NCBI RefSeq assembly: GCF_024586455.1
Contig: NC_065922.1
Span: forward strand, 24,176,089-24,240,088
Direction of reading: 5' to 3'
Origin: Bactrocera neohumeralis
Lineage: Eukaryota > Arthropoda > Insecta > Diptera > Tephritidae
Length of the DNA stretch: 64,000 nucleotides
Numbering within the stretch: the first letter of the stretch is position 1; each line of letters opens with the position of its first letter. Below, piece after piece: positions 22,813 to 33,557 of this stretch. The notes beneath the pieces were generated by a model. It was given only the letters and a program-made list of their open reading frames with translations, searched no databases and was not told the DNA's origin. The translations under genes and the position numbers were made by a program.

Positions 22813-23462
22813 GGTATCCTGGGTTTCCTCGGAAAAAAAATCACATTTTTTCCTCCACAATTTTTCTCATACTCGTATAAAAAATATAATATTTTAATAA
22901 TATTTCTTATTGTTACAAAAATACACTATTAACAAAGAAATTCTGAAATTTTTGGAAAAAAAAATTTTAAACTCGGCCATCGCGACACTACTTCCGGTGA
23001 CTCCTCGGAAAAAAGAGGAGCCAGGCAGGATAACTCCTTACAGGATTATCTAAAGCGAAAAATTATGTGTTTAGTTAAACCCTTAACTTAGAACTTGGAC
23101 GAATGAATAAAAAACTTAAAGTTGCATTTTTGCACACTTTAGAAAAAAAATTAAAATTTCGCGACAAGCCGTCATCCAAGTGTTTAAGAATTATATGTTT
23201 ACTACCTGTGTAAAATTTCATAAAGATCGGTTGAGTAGCTCTCGAGAAATTGTTCGAGCCTGCTTCAAAAACACAGTTTCGCTTTTAAAGAATGCGCACT
23301 TAGACTAGCTAGCCTCGAGCGCACAAGCTCTTAAGGCTTTATATCCGAAACTATTCTATAAACTCGATGAACTTGAAAACTTCAGACAATATTCTAGAGG
23401 TGTTGTAGAATTTAATAAGAAAAGTTTTGATTTTTTGAAACCCCAGGTTCACAAGTAACCCG
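22813..23462 (-). mobile_element. TTAA-flanked non-autonomous element (family T), about 650 bp
   Basis: TTAA occurs at both borders (22809-22812 and 23463-23466). The left terminus 'cctgggtttcctcgg' and right terminus 'ccccaggttcacaagtaacc' correspond to the inverted termini of copies at 30898-31163 and 51153-52477. Internal text such as 'aaactcggccatcgcgac' and 'cttagaacttggacg' is the reverse complement of 51153-52477. TTAA duplications suggest a piggyBac-type transposase in trans. It has no reading frame. Confidence 0.65.
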
Positions 23463-23466
23463 TTAA

Positions 23467-24275
23467 ATAAGGCGGCTTCAATCTACACATAAATAATTTT
23501 AGTACAATTATATCTGAGTAAAATACATTAAAATTACAGATTGATCAATTATTTAATAATTATGGTTAAATTGCAAATTCCTAAACCGAAAACAAAATAT
23601 CGTCCTTCAGAAATTTAAATCTCAAGCACATAATTATATTAAATGTTGTTGGTCTTTTCATTTTTTAAAACGTACTTTGAAATGGGAAATATAAACAATT
23701 TTAACAAATAACATATGTAAATATAGGCTTGGAGCAAGCACTTTTTTTTAAATCAAAATGTTTTTTTGTAATATTTATCTCAATTAACTTATAACATTTT
23801 TACAATTAAGCTAAAGTTTTAAATTTTTTATAAAATCCAAATAGTTATGTACGTAATTAGAAATGATTATAGACATCTATTCCATTTTAATCTAAAAAAT
23901 TTACTAAATATACTACTACTACTACTACTACTACATACTACTACTACTACTACTATTAAACTACTAATCAAATAATAGTATTTCTCAGATATGAGGATTA
24001 AAATAAACCTAAAAAAGTATGATTCATTGAAAACTTTGATGATATCAAAATTTTTACGTCTTATTTTGAAATTAATTTGCGCTCTCCTCAAAATTTGTCT
24101 TCAATATTCTTCAAATTATTTCATGAATAACACAATTGCCCAATATACACTATGTCATTATTTCAAAAATTGTTTCTTAAAATGTTTAATTACTAATCTT
24201 AGGTTATATATTTAATATTGCAATTTTTCATAAGCTTTTAGAAATTTATTTAATGTATATAAAAAGCAGAAAACG
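23467..24275. other. AT-rich intergenic sequence with a (CTA)n microsatellite
   Basis: I see no gene. The notable feature is a CTA/TAC triplet run at about 23910-23955. This is plain intergenic sequence between family T and the inverted duplication. Confidence 0.5.
23908..23957. repeat. (CTA)n trinucleotide microsatellite
   Basis: Two runs of CTA repeats separated by one interruption (CATA), about 48 bases in total. Confidence 0.9.
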
Positions 24276-24287
24276 CAAAAAGCTCAC

Positions 24288-24621
24288 CTGACTTTTGCCT
24301 AAAAGTATGTTATATTTTGCTTCATGAAATCCAGTTTGGCCTGCATTAACGATGCTTAATTGCATGTGGGTAAAACAGTGTCTCTTCTCATTCGCTTCAA
24401 CTAGCTTTTGTGCTACTTGCTTTGGCAAAATTTTAATTTTGAAAATAACACTAAACACACACTTCCCGCACACACTTTTTACACGATTTCTATAGAACAC
24501 TATTTAAACTATTGATTACACTTTATAAAACTTTTTTACAAAAACAAATTTTACTGAAATTCACGATTTAATGACCCGGCATTTCAACGCAACTTACGCT
24601 CGCGCACGAATAAACGGAACT
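24288..24621 (-). promoter_or_regulatory. Promoter-exon module U1 (YY1/Pho site, Inr, DPE, exon, splice donor)
   Basis: On the - strand, GCCGCCATATTAAT (matching the YY1/Pho core) lies about 20 bases before TCAGTT, an arthropod initiator with A+1 at 24621. AGTTG at +28 to +32 fits the downstream promoter element. The predicted exon is 334 nt with no long reading frame and ends at CAG|GTGAGC. The sequence beyond the donor differs from that of U2-U4. Confidence 0.55.
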
Positions 24622-25909
24622 GACGGAAGACGATTAATATGGCGGCGGACATCTGTTTATCCACAGAGTTGCAGTTAATAGTATGGACTAAATTTTAGCT
24701 AAAAACGAAGACATGAAAAGAATGAAAATATTTAAAAAAGTTTTTAATAAAATAATTATTGCGATATTTATTTAAAAAAAATTATTACATTCGATTTTAA
24801 ATATTTAATTTTATTTAATGTAAATAATTGCACATTTTCTTGCACATGAAAAATCTATTTATTTAGTAGTATGACATAAATTTTGTTTAAAAAAAGTAAG
24901 ACATAAAAAGAAAAAATAATAATTTTAAAAACTTTTTTAATAAAATAATTACTGCGATTTTTGTTTAAAAAAAATGTTTTTAAATATTTAATTTTATTTA
25001 ATGTAAATAATTACACATTTGCCATGGAACTTATTTTAAATTGAGAATATTTCAAAAATAAATAAAAAATCATTAAAAAAAAATTTATTACTCGATTTTT
25101 TCTAGGGTGGGCTAACTGCATTATTTTGATGCACACCAAAACTCTTAATTTATATATAACAGATACGTACATACATATGTATGTATGTATGTCCATATGT
25201 ACATTTTTTTGTACCATTATTAAAAGAAATAAAACAATTATAAATAAATAAAAATGTGAAAACTGAATTTTTGATTTAATATTTTTAAGCTAAATTTATA
25301 AAAAAAAATATCAATATGCATTGTAAGTATACATATCTATATTTTTAATAATGAAAATTTATTAATTTTTAATGCGTACTTATACTATTTTTAAGTGTCC
25401 TTTTTTCATACTTTATTTCCCCTACTTACGCACCACTGTAACCCTAAATGCACTTGTCAAACTTCCCCTGACATTTACATTTTTTGTCACTTCCCTCTTC
25501 GTTATGAGCACATTCTAGTAGCCAGCCAGCAGTGTAATTTGAAAATATGATTTATAAAAGAAATATTCTTTACAGAGTTAGTTTAAGTAATAAATGCTAA
25601 GCTCATTCGATTTGTCATTGAAATAAGGCGTAAAAGATGCTTGTTATTGTGGTGTTCTAATGAGAAGTGAGAAAATGTGAAGCAAGCAGCGCTCAAGGCT
25701 CGACGCGCTGCAGCCTGCGTAGTTGGCTTTGCAATGGACGATAGCGATTAAATTTGAGTTGTCGGCAAGGATGTGAATGAAAATAGTCACACGAGAATAG
25801 TGCAGAAGTCTTTATTCACTTAGAAGTTTCTTTTATGCATTTCAATTAGTATATATGAACATAAGTACATACATATACAATACAAGTGATAAAATTTACA
25901 AAAGCTCAC

Positions 25910-26241
25910 CTATGTTTAGCCCAAAAGCATACCACAGTTTTCTTCTTTTATTGTACTTCAATTAAACCTGCATTAACGGCGAATTTATTTTATGTCAGTA
26001 ACGCAGGTTTTTTAACATTTACTTCAACTAGCCTTTCTTTCACTTGCACATTTTTATTTTCACAAAATAACACTAAACGAACACTTCCCGCACAAACTTT
26101 TTACACGATTTCGATAAAACACTATTTCCACTTTTGATTTCACTATAAAACACTTAATTTACACAAATTACTTTAGAGAAATTCGCGATTTAATTACGCG
26201 GCACTTCAACGCAACTTACTTACGCGCACTTGTAGAGAAGA
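25910..26241 (-). promoter_or_regulatory. Promoter-exon module U2
   Basis: The layout is as in U1, with TCAGTT A+1 at 26241, an exon of 332 nt and donor ATAG|GTGAGC. The upstream YY1-like site is altered, and the DPE-like AGTTG is displaced by one base, so this copy may be weak. Its downstream flank (25400-25900) is the reverse complement of the flank of U4. Confidence 0.5.
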
Positions 26242-26574
26242 ACTGACGCACGCCGATTAAGTGGTGCACACATGATAGGCAAAGGAGTTACAGTTATGAT
26301 GCAAGTATTACATTAGGGGTGGCCCAAAAAAAGGAGTATAAAATATTTTTTTTTTTAATTTTTATTTTGAAAAATAATAAATAATTGAGAGTTGATACAT
26401 ACATACATATATGTATATGTAATTTTATAAACATATTCATATATGAAATATCAACTATTGAAATATAAAAAAAAAAATTATTTGAATATTTTGTTTATTG
26501 AAAATGAACTAATAGATTTATCTAAGTACAAATTGTAGGTTACCTATATACTTATGTACATAAAATATAACTTA

Positions 26575-26765
26575 TACCCAGAGTATACTAAATTGCCATT
26601 AAATTTGTAATACCGAGAAGGAAACATCGGAGGTCCTATAGAGGATAAACATACATACATATATGTATTATACATAAGCATATTCCACGTGACGAGCCAT
26701 GCCCGTCTGTCTATGCGTTTGTATGTATGTACATACGCGAACTAGTTCCCAAGTTTTTGAAATAT
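26575..26765 (+). mobile_element. Decayed INE-1/DINE-1-like fragment
   Basis: It starts 'tatacccagagtatactaaa' and contains 'gaaggaaacatcggaggtcc', 'gtgacgagccatgcccgtct' and 'gcgaactagttcccaag', the family order. It is cut off abruptly at the LINE 3' end, which indicates that the LINE inserted into it. Confidence 0.55.
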
Positions 26766-27160
26766 CAAGTTAATCTGGTTAATCTAGTAAGCCAATGAGC
26801 CACGCATAGACCAGTTTTAGCCCTATGCAATACCAGATGGAGTTCAATCATCGTCCATGCTATTTGATTCGATACTTTTGTATCATACCGGGAACCCAGA
26901 CTGTCGAGATGGTCGTATAGACAATGCATGGAGATCAGCCGTACACCATTTTTGGCAAACTCGTCCACTATTTCATTGCCTTTTTGGCCTGGTACCCAGT
27001 AGAAGTAAAGTTGCTTGCTTCTGGCAACACTTTTCAATGCTGCTCTGATTCCCAAGATACTTCTGGCCGATATACGATACGAGGTTACTGCCTTGATTGC
27101 TGCTTGGTTGTCCGGATTTTTAACAAGAATTGCTTTTCAAAACACATCAGCTGTTTGTAA
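26765..27160 (-). mobile_element. LINE 3' fragment with RNase H, same family as 3160-3875
   Basis: The - strand frame at 27055-26765 reads SVARSKQLYFYWVPGQKGNE followed by IVDEFAKNGVR, the RNase H WVPG...GNE.VDE.A motif, and ends in TKTGLCVAHWLTRLT. The same ending (TKTGLCVAHWPIRS) closes the copy at 3160-3875. Stops and frameshifts lie upstream. Confidence 0.75.
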
Positions 27161-27613
27161 TAAGGAGTCATATACAGTTAGAACGCGGAAAAAAGCAAAT
27201 TTTCCATATCTTTTTTTCTGAAAAAACCTTTTAAATTTATTGTTCTAAAATTTGTACACATATTATGGAGTTTCGTTAAAGTAATGTTAAATCTAGTAAT
27301 TAAGCGAAGTAATAAGAAAAATAAAATTGTTTGAAAAAATGGCGATTTCTCACAAAAAATAAATTTTTACTAAAATTTCGGTCTTAAATTGTTTTTAAAA
27401 AAATATTTATCGGTGAGAAAAACTCTTCGATTAATTACTAAAAAATATATTTAAGAAACCAGTGCTAAAATTTGAGGCCAAAAATAATATATTATATAAA
27501 ATTGACATTTTTTTAAATCTATTAATTGTGAATACTATTAATTAAATACTTGCTTCATGAATGCAACTCTGTGTACAGCCATATGTCCGTCGCCATATTA
27601 ATCGTCTTCCATC

Positions 27614-27944
27614 AGTTCCGTTTATTCGTGCGCGAGCGTAAGTTGCGTTGAAGTGCCGAGTATTTAAATCGTGAATTTCTCTGAAGTAATTAGTTTAAGT
27701 AAAGTGTTTTATAGTGAAATCAAAAGTGGAAATAGTGTTTTATCGAAATCAAGTAAAAAGTTTGTGAAAGAAGTGTGTGTTGAGTGTTATTTTACAAAAA
27801 TAAAAATGTGCCTGCAGACGAAAAGCTAGCTGAAGCAAAAAAGTAAATGAAGAACTTTTTTCAGCATCCAATAAGGCTGCCGGTAATGCAGAATTAATTG
27901 GAATTCAGGTTAAACATTGGGGTATACTTTTGGGCTGGGTTCAG
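27614..27944 (+). promoter_or_regulatory. Promoter-exon module U3
   Basis: A YY1/Pho-like GTCGCCATATTAATCG precedes ATCAGTT (A+1 at 27614). AGTTG at +28 fits a DPE. The exon is 331 nt and its donor is TTCAG|GTGAGC. The flank to about 28510 is related to the flanks of U2 and U4 ('ttgccgacagttc', 'cagcgctgcttgcttcac'). It lies close to the axis of the palindrome and has no partner copy. Confidence 0.55.
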
Positions 27945-28867
27945 GTGAGCTTTTTGTAAATTTTAACTCCTTATGTACATATGATACATGCATATGTAGA
28001 TATGTACTACTACTATGTACATATGTATGTACATATAAATTAATTATGAGAAACTTCTAAATGACTAAGAACTTGTTAGGATTTGGTTAAGACAAATAAG
28101 TTATTATATTCGAAAGAAATTATTTTCATCCACATTTTTGCCGACAGTTCAAATATGTATATACTATTCAATGATAACTATACTCGCTGACTGCAACGCG
28201 TTGAACCTTGCAGCGCTGCTTGCTTCACATATGCTTGTTTCTAATTTGAAGAATTCAATAACAATGATCGCTCAAATCTATATCTTACTTTTTTAGAACA
28301 CTCAATGATATTCTCACTTATAAGCAATTATAGTAGTATCGCCTCCTAATTTGCATTTGAAATTTCCACTGTTGGTAATCAACAATAATTTGAATTATGA
28401 ATATACATAAGGAAGAGGAAACAGACACAAAAAAATATATGAAAATGCCAGCGGTAGTTTGACAAGCAAAGTCAGAGTTGCGGTAGTGCATGCAGTAGGT
28501 AAATTTTTGTATATTATCATATAAACAGTTTTCATTATTTGCAAAAAAACATAAATTGATATTATTATTCTAATTATAAATGTTTAAATTACGCAGAATT
28601 CGCAAGTTCCCCTAAATGTGAAAAATTTTGTTCAAAAACCAAAATAAAATATAAAACTTTTTATCAATTTTCAATATTAAAAAATTTTAATTAAATCATA
28701 CATGCAATCAAATTTATATTATTATATAAATTTTTATATTTGTTCTTTGTTCTTTAATATTTTTACTTTACTCCTAATATAGTTGCTACTATTAATGAAT
28801 TAACTGCATCATGCTTGCAACTCTGTGTTTAATCATGTGTCCGCCGCCATTCCAATCGTCCTCCGTC

Positions 28868-29202
28868 AGTTCCGTTTATTCGTGCGCGAGCGTAAGTTGC
28901 GTTGAAGTGCCAGGTATTTAAATCGTGAATTTCTCTGAAGTAATTAGTGTAAGTAAAGTGTTTTATAGTGAAATCAAAAGTGGAAATAGTGTTTTATCGA
29001 AATCATGTAAAAAGTTTGTGAAAGAAATGTGTGTTGAGTGTTACTTTACAAAAATAAAAATGTGCAAGTGAAAGAAAGGCTAGTTGAAGTAAATGTTAAA
29101 AAACCTGCAGTTACTGACATGAAATAAATTCGCCGTTAATGCAGGTTTAATTGAAGTACAATAAAGGAAGAAAACTGTGGTATACTTTTGGGCTGAGAAC
29201 AG
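28868..29202 (+). promoter_or_regulatory. Promoter-exon module U4
   Basis: GCCGCCATTCCAATCG precedes GTCAGTT (A+1 at 28868), with AGTTG at +28. The exon is 335 nt and its donor is ACAG|GTGAGC. An ATG near the middle is followed by a stop within four codons, so the exon reads as non-coding. It pairs with U2 across the palindrome. Confidence 0.55.
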
Positions 29203-30460
29203 GTGAGCTTTTGTAAATTTTACCACTTTATGTATACGTATACATATGTACATATGTACTAATTGAAATGTATATAAGAAACTTCTAAATGAAAGCGGCT
29301 ATTCTCATTCACATCCTTGCCGACAGCTTAAATTTTTTCAATGAACGCTACCTTCCAGTGCAAAGCCAACTGCGCAGACTGCGACGCGATGAGCCTTGAA
29401 GCGCTGCTTACTTCACATTTTCGCGCTTCTCATTAGAACTCTTCAATAACAATAACAAGCATCTTTTACGCCTTATTTCGATGTAAAATCGAATGAGCTT
29501 AGCATTTATTACTTAAACTAACTATGTAAAGAATATTTCTTTTATAAATCATATTTTCAAATTACACTGCTGGCTGGCTACTAGAAGGTGCTCCTAATGA
29601 AGAGGAAAGTGGCGAAAAATGTAAATGTCAGCGGAAGTTTGACAAGCGCATTTAGGGTTACAATGGTGCGTAAGTAGGGGAAATAAATTATGAAAAAAGG
29701 ACAATTAAAAATAGAATAAGTATGTACTTATTTTAAAAATTAATAAATTTTCTTTATTAAAACCATATACATATACAAATGTATATTTATATTGCTATTT
29801 TTTATAAATTTATCTTGACAATAATAATTTAAAAATTCAGTTTTCACTTTTTTATTTATTTATAATTGTTCTATATTTTTAATAATTGTTTTGTTATCAA
29901 CCTTTTCTCAAGATTCTAGTAGGGACGATAACCATTCACGTACTTTTTAAGAATAAATTGGGTTTTTGTGTTTCAGCTGATCCAAACATGAAAAATCGTA
30001 TCCGCAGTGGAAAAACGCATCTCATTCATCCAGCCATTTCTCCGACAGATGTCATCAAAAAATTCCGAAAAAATTTGTTTATACACTCCACGAAATACCT
30101 CATGATATGTGAAAAAAGTTCTATTGTAGAATAAAAATTTCTATGAAAAAAAATGTCAAAAAAACTGGCCAGATTACCCAACTGACCCCTTAAATGATAT
30201 TTTAATTACTTGTGAAATATTCTCAATTATCAAATAGGCTCAAAGGCAAATTTGCAATTATTTACATTAAATAAAATTCATTTTAAAAACTAATTTACTA
30301 ATTAAAATAAAAATAGCAATAATTATTTTATTAAAAACTTTTTTTTAATATTTTCTTTCTTTTCATGTCTTACATTTTTACCCAAATTTAGTCCATAAAA
30401 CATCAACACTGCAATGCTGTGGGGAACAGATGTCCGCCGCCATATTAATCGTCTTCCGTC

Positions 30461-30787
30461 AGTTCCGTTTATTCGTGCGCGAGCGTAAGTTGCGTGGAAG
30501 TGACGGGTCATTAAATGAAATTTAGTATAATAATTTTAGTATAATTTGTTTTTGTAAAAAAGTTTTATGAAGTGTAATCAATAGTTTAAATAGTGTTCTA
30601 TAGAAATCATATAAAAAGTGTGTGTTTAGTGTTATTTAACAAAATTAAAACTGCATAAGTAAGTGGAAGAAAAGCTGGTTCAAGCGAATGAGCAAAGGCA
30701 CTGTTTTACCCACCAGCGATAATGCTGTTAATGCAGAATTGATTGGATTTTAATATTAAACGGATGTATACTTCTCGGCCAATTTAG
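30461..30787 (+). promoter_or_regulatory. Promoter-exon module U5
   Basis: GCCGCCATATTAATCG precedes CGTCAGTT (A+1 at 30461), with AGTTG at +28. The exon is 327 nt. The 3' part has diverged most, yet it ends in TTAG|GTAAGT, a different but fully consensus donor. It pairs with U1 across the palindrome. Confidence 0.55.
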
Positions 30788-30897
30788 GTAAGTTTCCTAT
30801 ATTATTTTTTTGTAAGCTTGAAACTGTGTTATCCACATATTATAAATATGTATACTTAAATATATATGTACATCATATTATAAATATCTAATATTAA

Positions 30898-31163
30898 GGG
30901 GTTACATGGGTTTACGGGTTTCGAAAAATCTAATTTTTTTATTGTCTTATTAAATTGTACAAGACCTTTAGAATATTGTTCTAGTTAATCTGAGTAATAG
31001 TTTCGGAGATATAGATTTAAGAACGCACAGCTCGCTAGCTAGGCTAAGTGCGCCGTCTTTAAGTGCGTTTTAGAAGTGGGTTGGCAAGATTTCTCGGGAA
31101 CTACTCAAGAAAAATATTTTTGAGAAAAGGGTGTTTTTTACCCGAGGAAACCCATGTAACCCC
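30898..31163 (+). mobile_element. Short TTAA-flanked family T element (internally deleted)
   Basis: TTAA precedes GGGGTTACATGGGTTT, and the right end AAACCCATGTAACCCC is followed by TTAG. The inverted termini match perfectly over 16 bases. At 266 bp it lacks the centre of the copies at 22813 and 51153 but keeps 'gctaggctaagtgcgccgtc' and 'atttctcgggaactac'. Confidence 0.75.
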
Positions 31164-31169
31164 TTAGAA

Positions 31170-32010
31170 AACATGATACATACATATATTGACGTGAAAA
31201 ATTTTTTATTGAAAATTAGAAGTAGAATTTGAATTTTTTTAATAAAAAATACAGGGTGCTTCTTTCATTTTTTTGGAAAATTTTTTGGCAACAAATGAAA
31301 CAAATTTGGCATATTTTTATAAGGAAAATATTTATTGAATTTTCTTTCAAGAATACAAATAAATATGTATGTATGTATGTAAATAAATAAAAAATATTTA
31401 TGATAAACATTGTACATTCAATATTTCAGAAGCATTATCTCGTATTAATAAATAAATAATAAATTATCAATTAAATAAGTTAATAAATATTTTAATATAA
31501 ATTTAACTAATTGCTGATAATTAACGGTTGCAAAAGATTTTCAGTCGAAGAAATAACAAGAAATTATTAGAAAGTATTATTTTAGTTTTAAAATAAGCAT
31601 TAAAATAAATGTAAATTAATATATTTTTTTTGTTTCACAATTTAATCTATGTTGCATATTCGTTATTAATTCATTATTTGTAATTTATAATATTTTTTAT
31701 TACTTACAACTAATGAACGCACTTAAAATATTTAGTGACTAATTCAAGCTTGCTTTTAAGTTTAATTACACTATTTAATAACTTTGTAAATGTTTTTTTT
31801 TTTTTTTAATTTATTGTGTGGTTTCTATTTCTTATTTTGTTTCCTTTTATTTAACGGTACTTTAATTTATTTTTTAATTCTTTAAAAATCTATAAAAAAC
31901 AATATAGTAGACAAAGTAAAGCATTATGGTATATAAAAGAGGTAAATGATGTTGTACGAGTACCAAGTACAAAGCAGAAATTATATAATATTATTTGATT
32001 TTACTGTTAA
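31170..32010. other. Very AT-rich intergenic sequence, no gene seen
   Basis: Long A/T runs (near 31795-31810) and ATAA/TTTA repeats. The only frames are short and Phe/Ile/Lys-rich, by composition. Confidence 0.4.
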
Positions 32011-32014
32011 CGAA

Positions 32015-32830
32015 GAGTGCTGAATGAAGCAAAGTAAACTAAAAGCATTTAGCTGAATAAATTTTTTGCACATATTATGCTCCTATTTCTAGCAGTACAT
32101 TAAAAAATATAAATATATATAACATTTTTATATTTATTGCTGAGCTGAATAGCTGAATTAAGCAAAACTAACCCATTTCTAAAACATAACTTGAAAAGTA
32201 ACCAAAAGAAAACTATTTCAATTAACAATTGTAGTCTGAGTAGTTGAAATATGTGCTGAATTTGCTACAGCAAAACCTTATGCAAAACTTTTTGGCTGAA
32301 TGTGGTTTTAGTAATGTAAATTAATAAAAAAATTATTTTATTTAACTGTATATGCGCTGAATGACAGAAAACTCAAGCTAAACTAACTTAAGGAATATTT
32401 GCATTATTTAGTAAGCGCTGAATTCGGTTTAGCAGTGATAAATAAAAAAATAGTGTGGCTGAATTTACAACTTTGCATATTTAACGTGCGTTGAATACAT
32501 CTTAAGGCGCTGAATTTGTATATATATGTGGTAATGTCTTGCTGAATTCGTTAAATTAACGGTAGCAGCGCTTAGTAACTATTCTAACAATTGACTGTAA
32601 TTTTGAACACATACACCAAACTGATAACTAACATACAGCTTGCTTATAATGATTAAGTAAGCTGAATCAGATTTAAAAGAGCTGAATAGAAAAATCATTA
32701 GCTGAACTCACACCTTAGTATATTTCACATGCGCTGAATAATTTTTAAGACGCTGAATTTGTCTATACATGTGGTAGTGTCTTGCTAATTTCATTAGAAT
32801 TAACGTTAGTTGCGCTGAATTACTATTCTG
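32015..32830 (-). repeat. Cluster of GCTGAAT heptamers (ATTCAGC on the dusky strand)
   Basis: I count about 16 exact GCTGAAT in roughly 800 bases, irregularly spaced, several within GCGCTGAAT. Two longer blocks also repeat: 'cgctgaatttgt...atgtggta.tgtcttgct' near 32506 and near 32750. The region lies downstream of the dusky stop codon, either in its 3' UTR or just past it. Confidence 0.7.
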
Positions 32831-33557
32831 ACAATAGACCGTAATTTAGAATATACATATTTAGCATTTATTCTATTAGTAATCTATAGATAGAATTACT
32901 ATAGAGCATAAGCTTGGCGTATTACGAATCAATATAGCCTTTGTACAAAGGTCGCTTGGATGCATTTGAACTTTGAATATGGCTTAGCACCGGATTTTGT
33001 TTTATTGTACACATCTTTATGTTCTTCAACTCAATAAATTACTTAAGAATACCTAAAAACTAAGCGTCACTTCTATATTTCTTATAAAAAAACTAAAATT
33101 GTACGCACTAGACTGCCACCAATACAGAGGGCCCAAACAGACTCGAAAGGCTCGTCGAAAAATTATCAATTTTAACAACAAATATTCTGATTCGTTACTT
33201 TAGAACCGTCGAATAATTCCATTAAACTTTGTAAAAACGATGAAAAATAAATATGATATTGTTAAGAACTAAAATTACATTACCCTATGTCTTATGTGCT
33301 GTAGTCCGAAGACCCCAATTGCATAACTCAACTAACAATCTGCCACAGAGGCATTTGCAAACGAAAGAAGACTGTCGTGAATGTGTGGTTTGTAGTCCAA
33401 TCGATGCAGCGCACAATCAGTTCGCATCGGATCGGATCTAAATATAGCTATGCTCTTCGCGCGCATTAGTATTTGTATGTGTGTGATAAAGACGCCTCGT
33501 TATGCCGAGTCCAAATCGTAATTCGTTGTGTTCGCTTGTTTTTTCACTATTCGTAGT
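32831..33557 (-). other. dusky 3' untranslated region (probable)
   Basis: Sequence directly downstream of the dusky stop codon. AATAAA on the - strand occurs near 33000 and near 32870, so the transcript could end there or run on into the GCTGAAT cluster. No competing gene was seen. Confidence 0.45.

Larger units (their letters stand above)
24275..26290. repeat. Left arm of a large inverted duplication
   Basis: The arm is collinear, as reverse complement, with 28820-30800. It includes modules U1 and U2 (both - strand) and the AT-rich sequence between them. For example, 25250-25420 matches 29690-29850 inverted, and 24900-25070 matches 30190-30300 inverted. The symmetry axis computed from both module pairs is near 27.55 kb. 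The right arm carries an extra insertion at about 29900-30180. Confidence 0.8.
26290..28820. other. Spacer of the inverted duplication
   Basis: The spacer holds a decayed INE-1-like piece (26575-26765), a LINE 3' fragment (26765-27160, -) and module U3 (27614-27944, +) with its flank to about 28510. The remainder is AT-rich with no gene seen. Confidence 0.6.
28820..30800. repeat. Right arm of a large inverted duplication
   Basis: Reverse-complement partner of 24275-26290. It holds modules U4 and U5 (+ strand). Relative to the left arm it carries an extra segment of roughly 280 bases near 29900-30180, with a short open frame (82 codons, no recognised domain). Confidence 0.8.

Noticed and set aside
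24246..24500. 84-codon - strand frame in module U1 (KQVAQKLVEANEKRHCFTHM)
   Set aside because: The equivalent frame is broken by early stops in U2-U5, so I treat the exon as non-coding.
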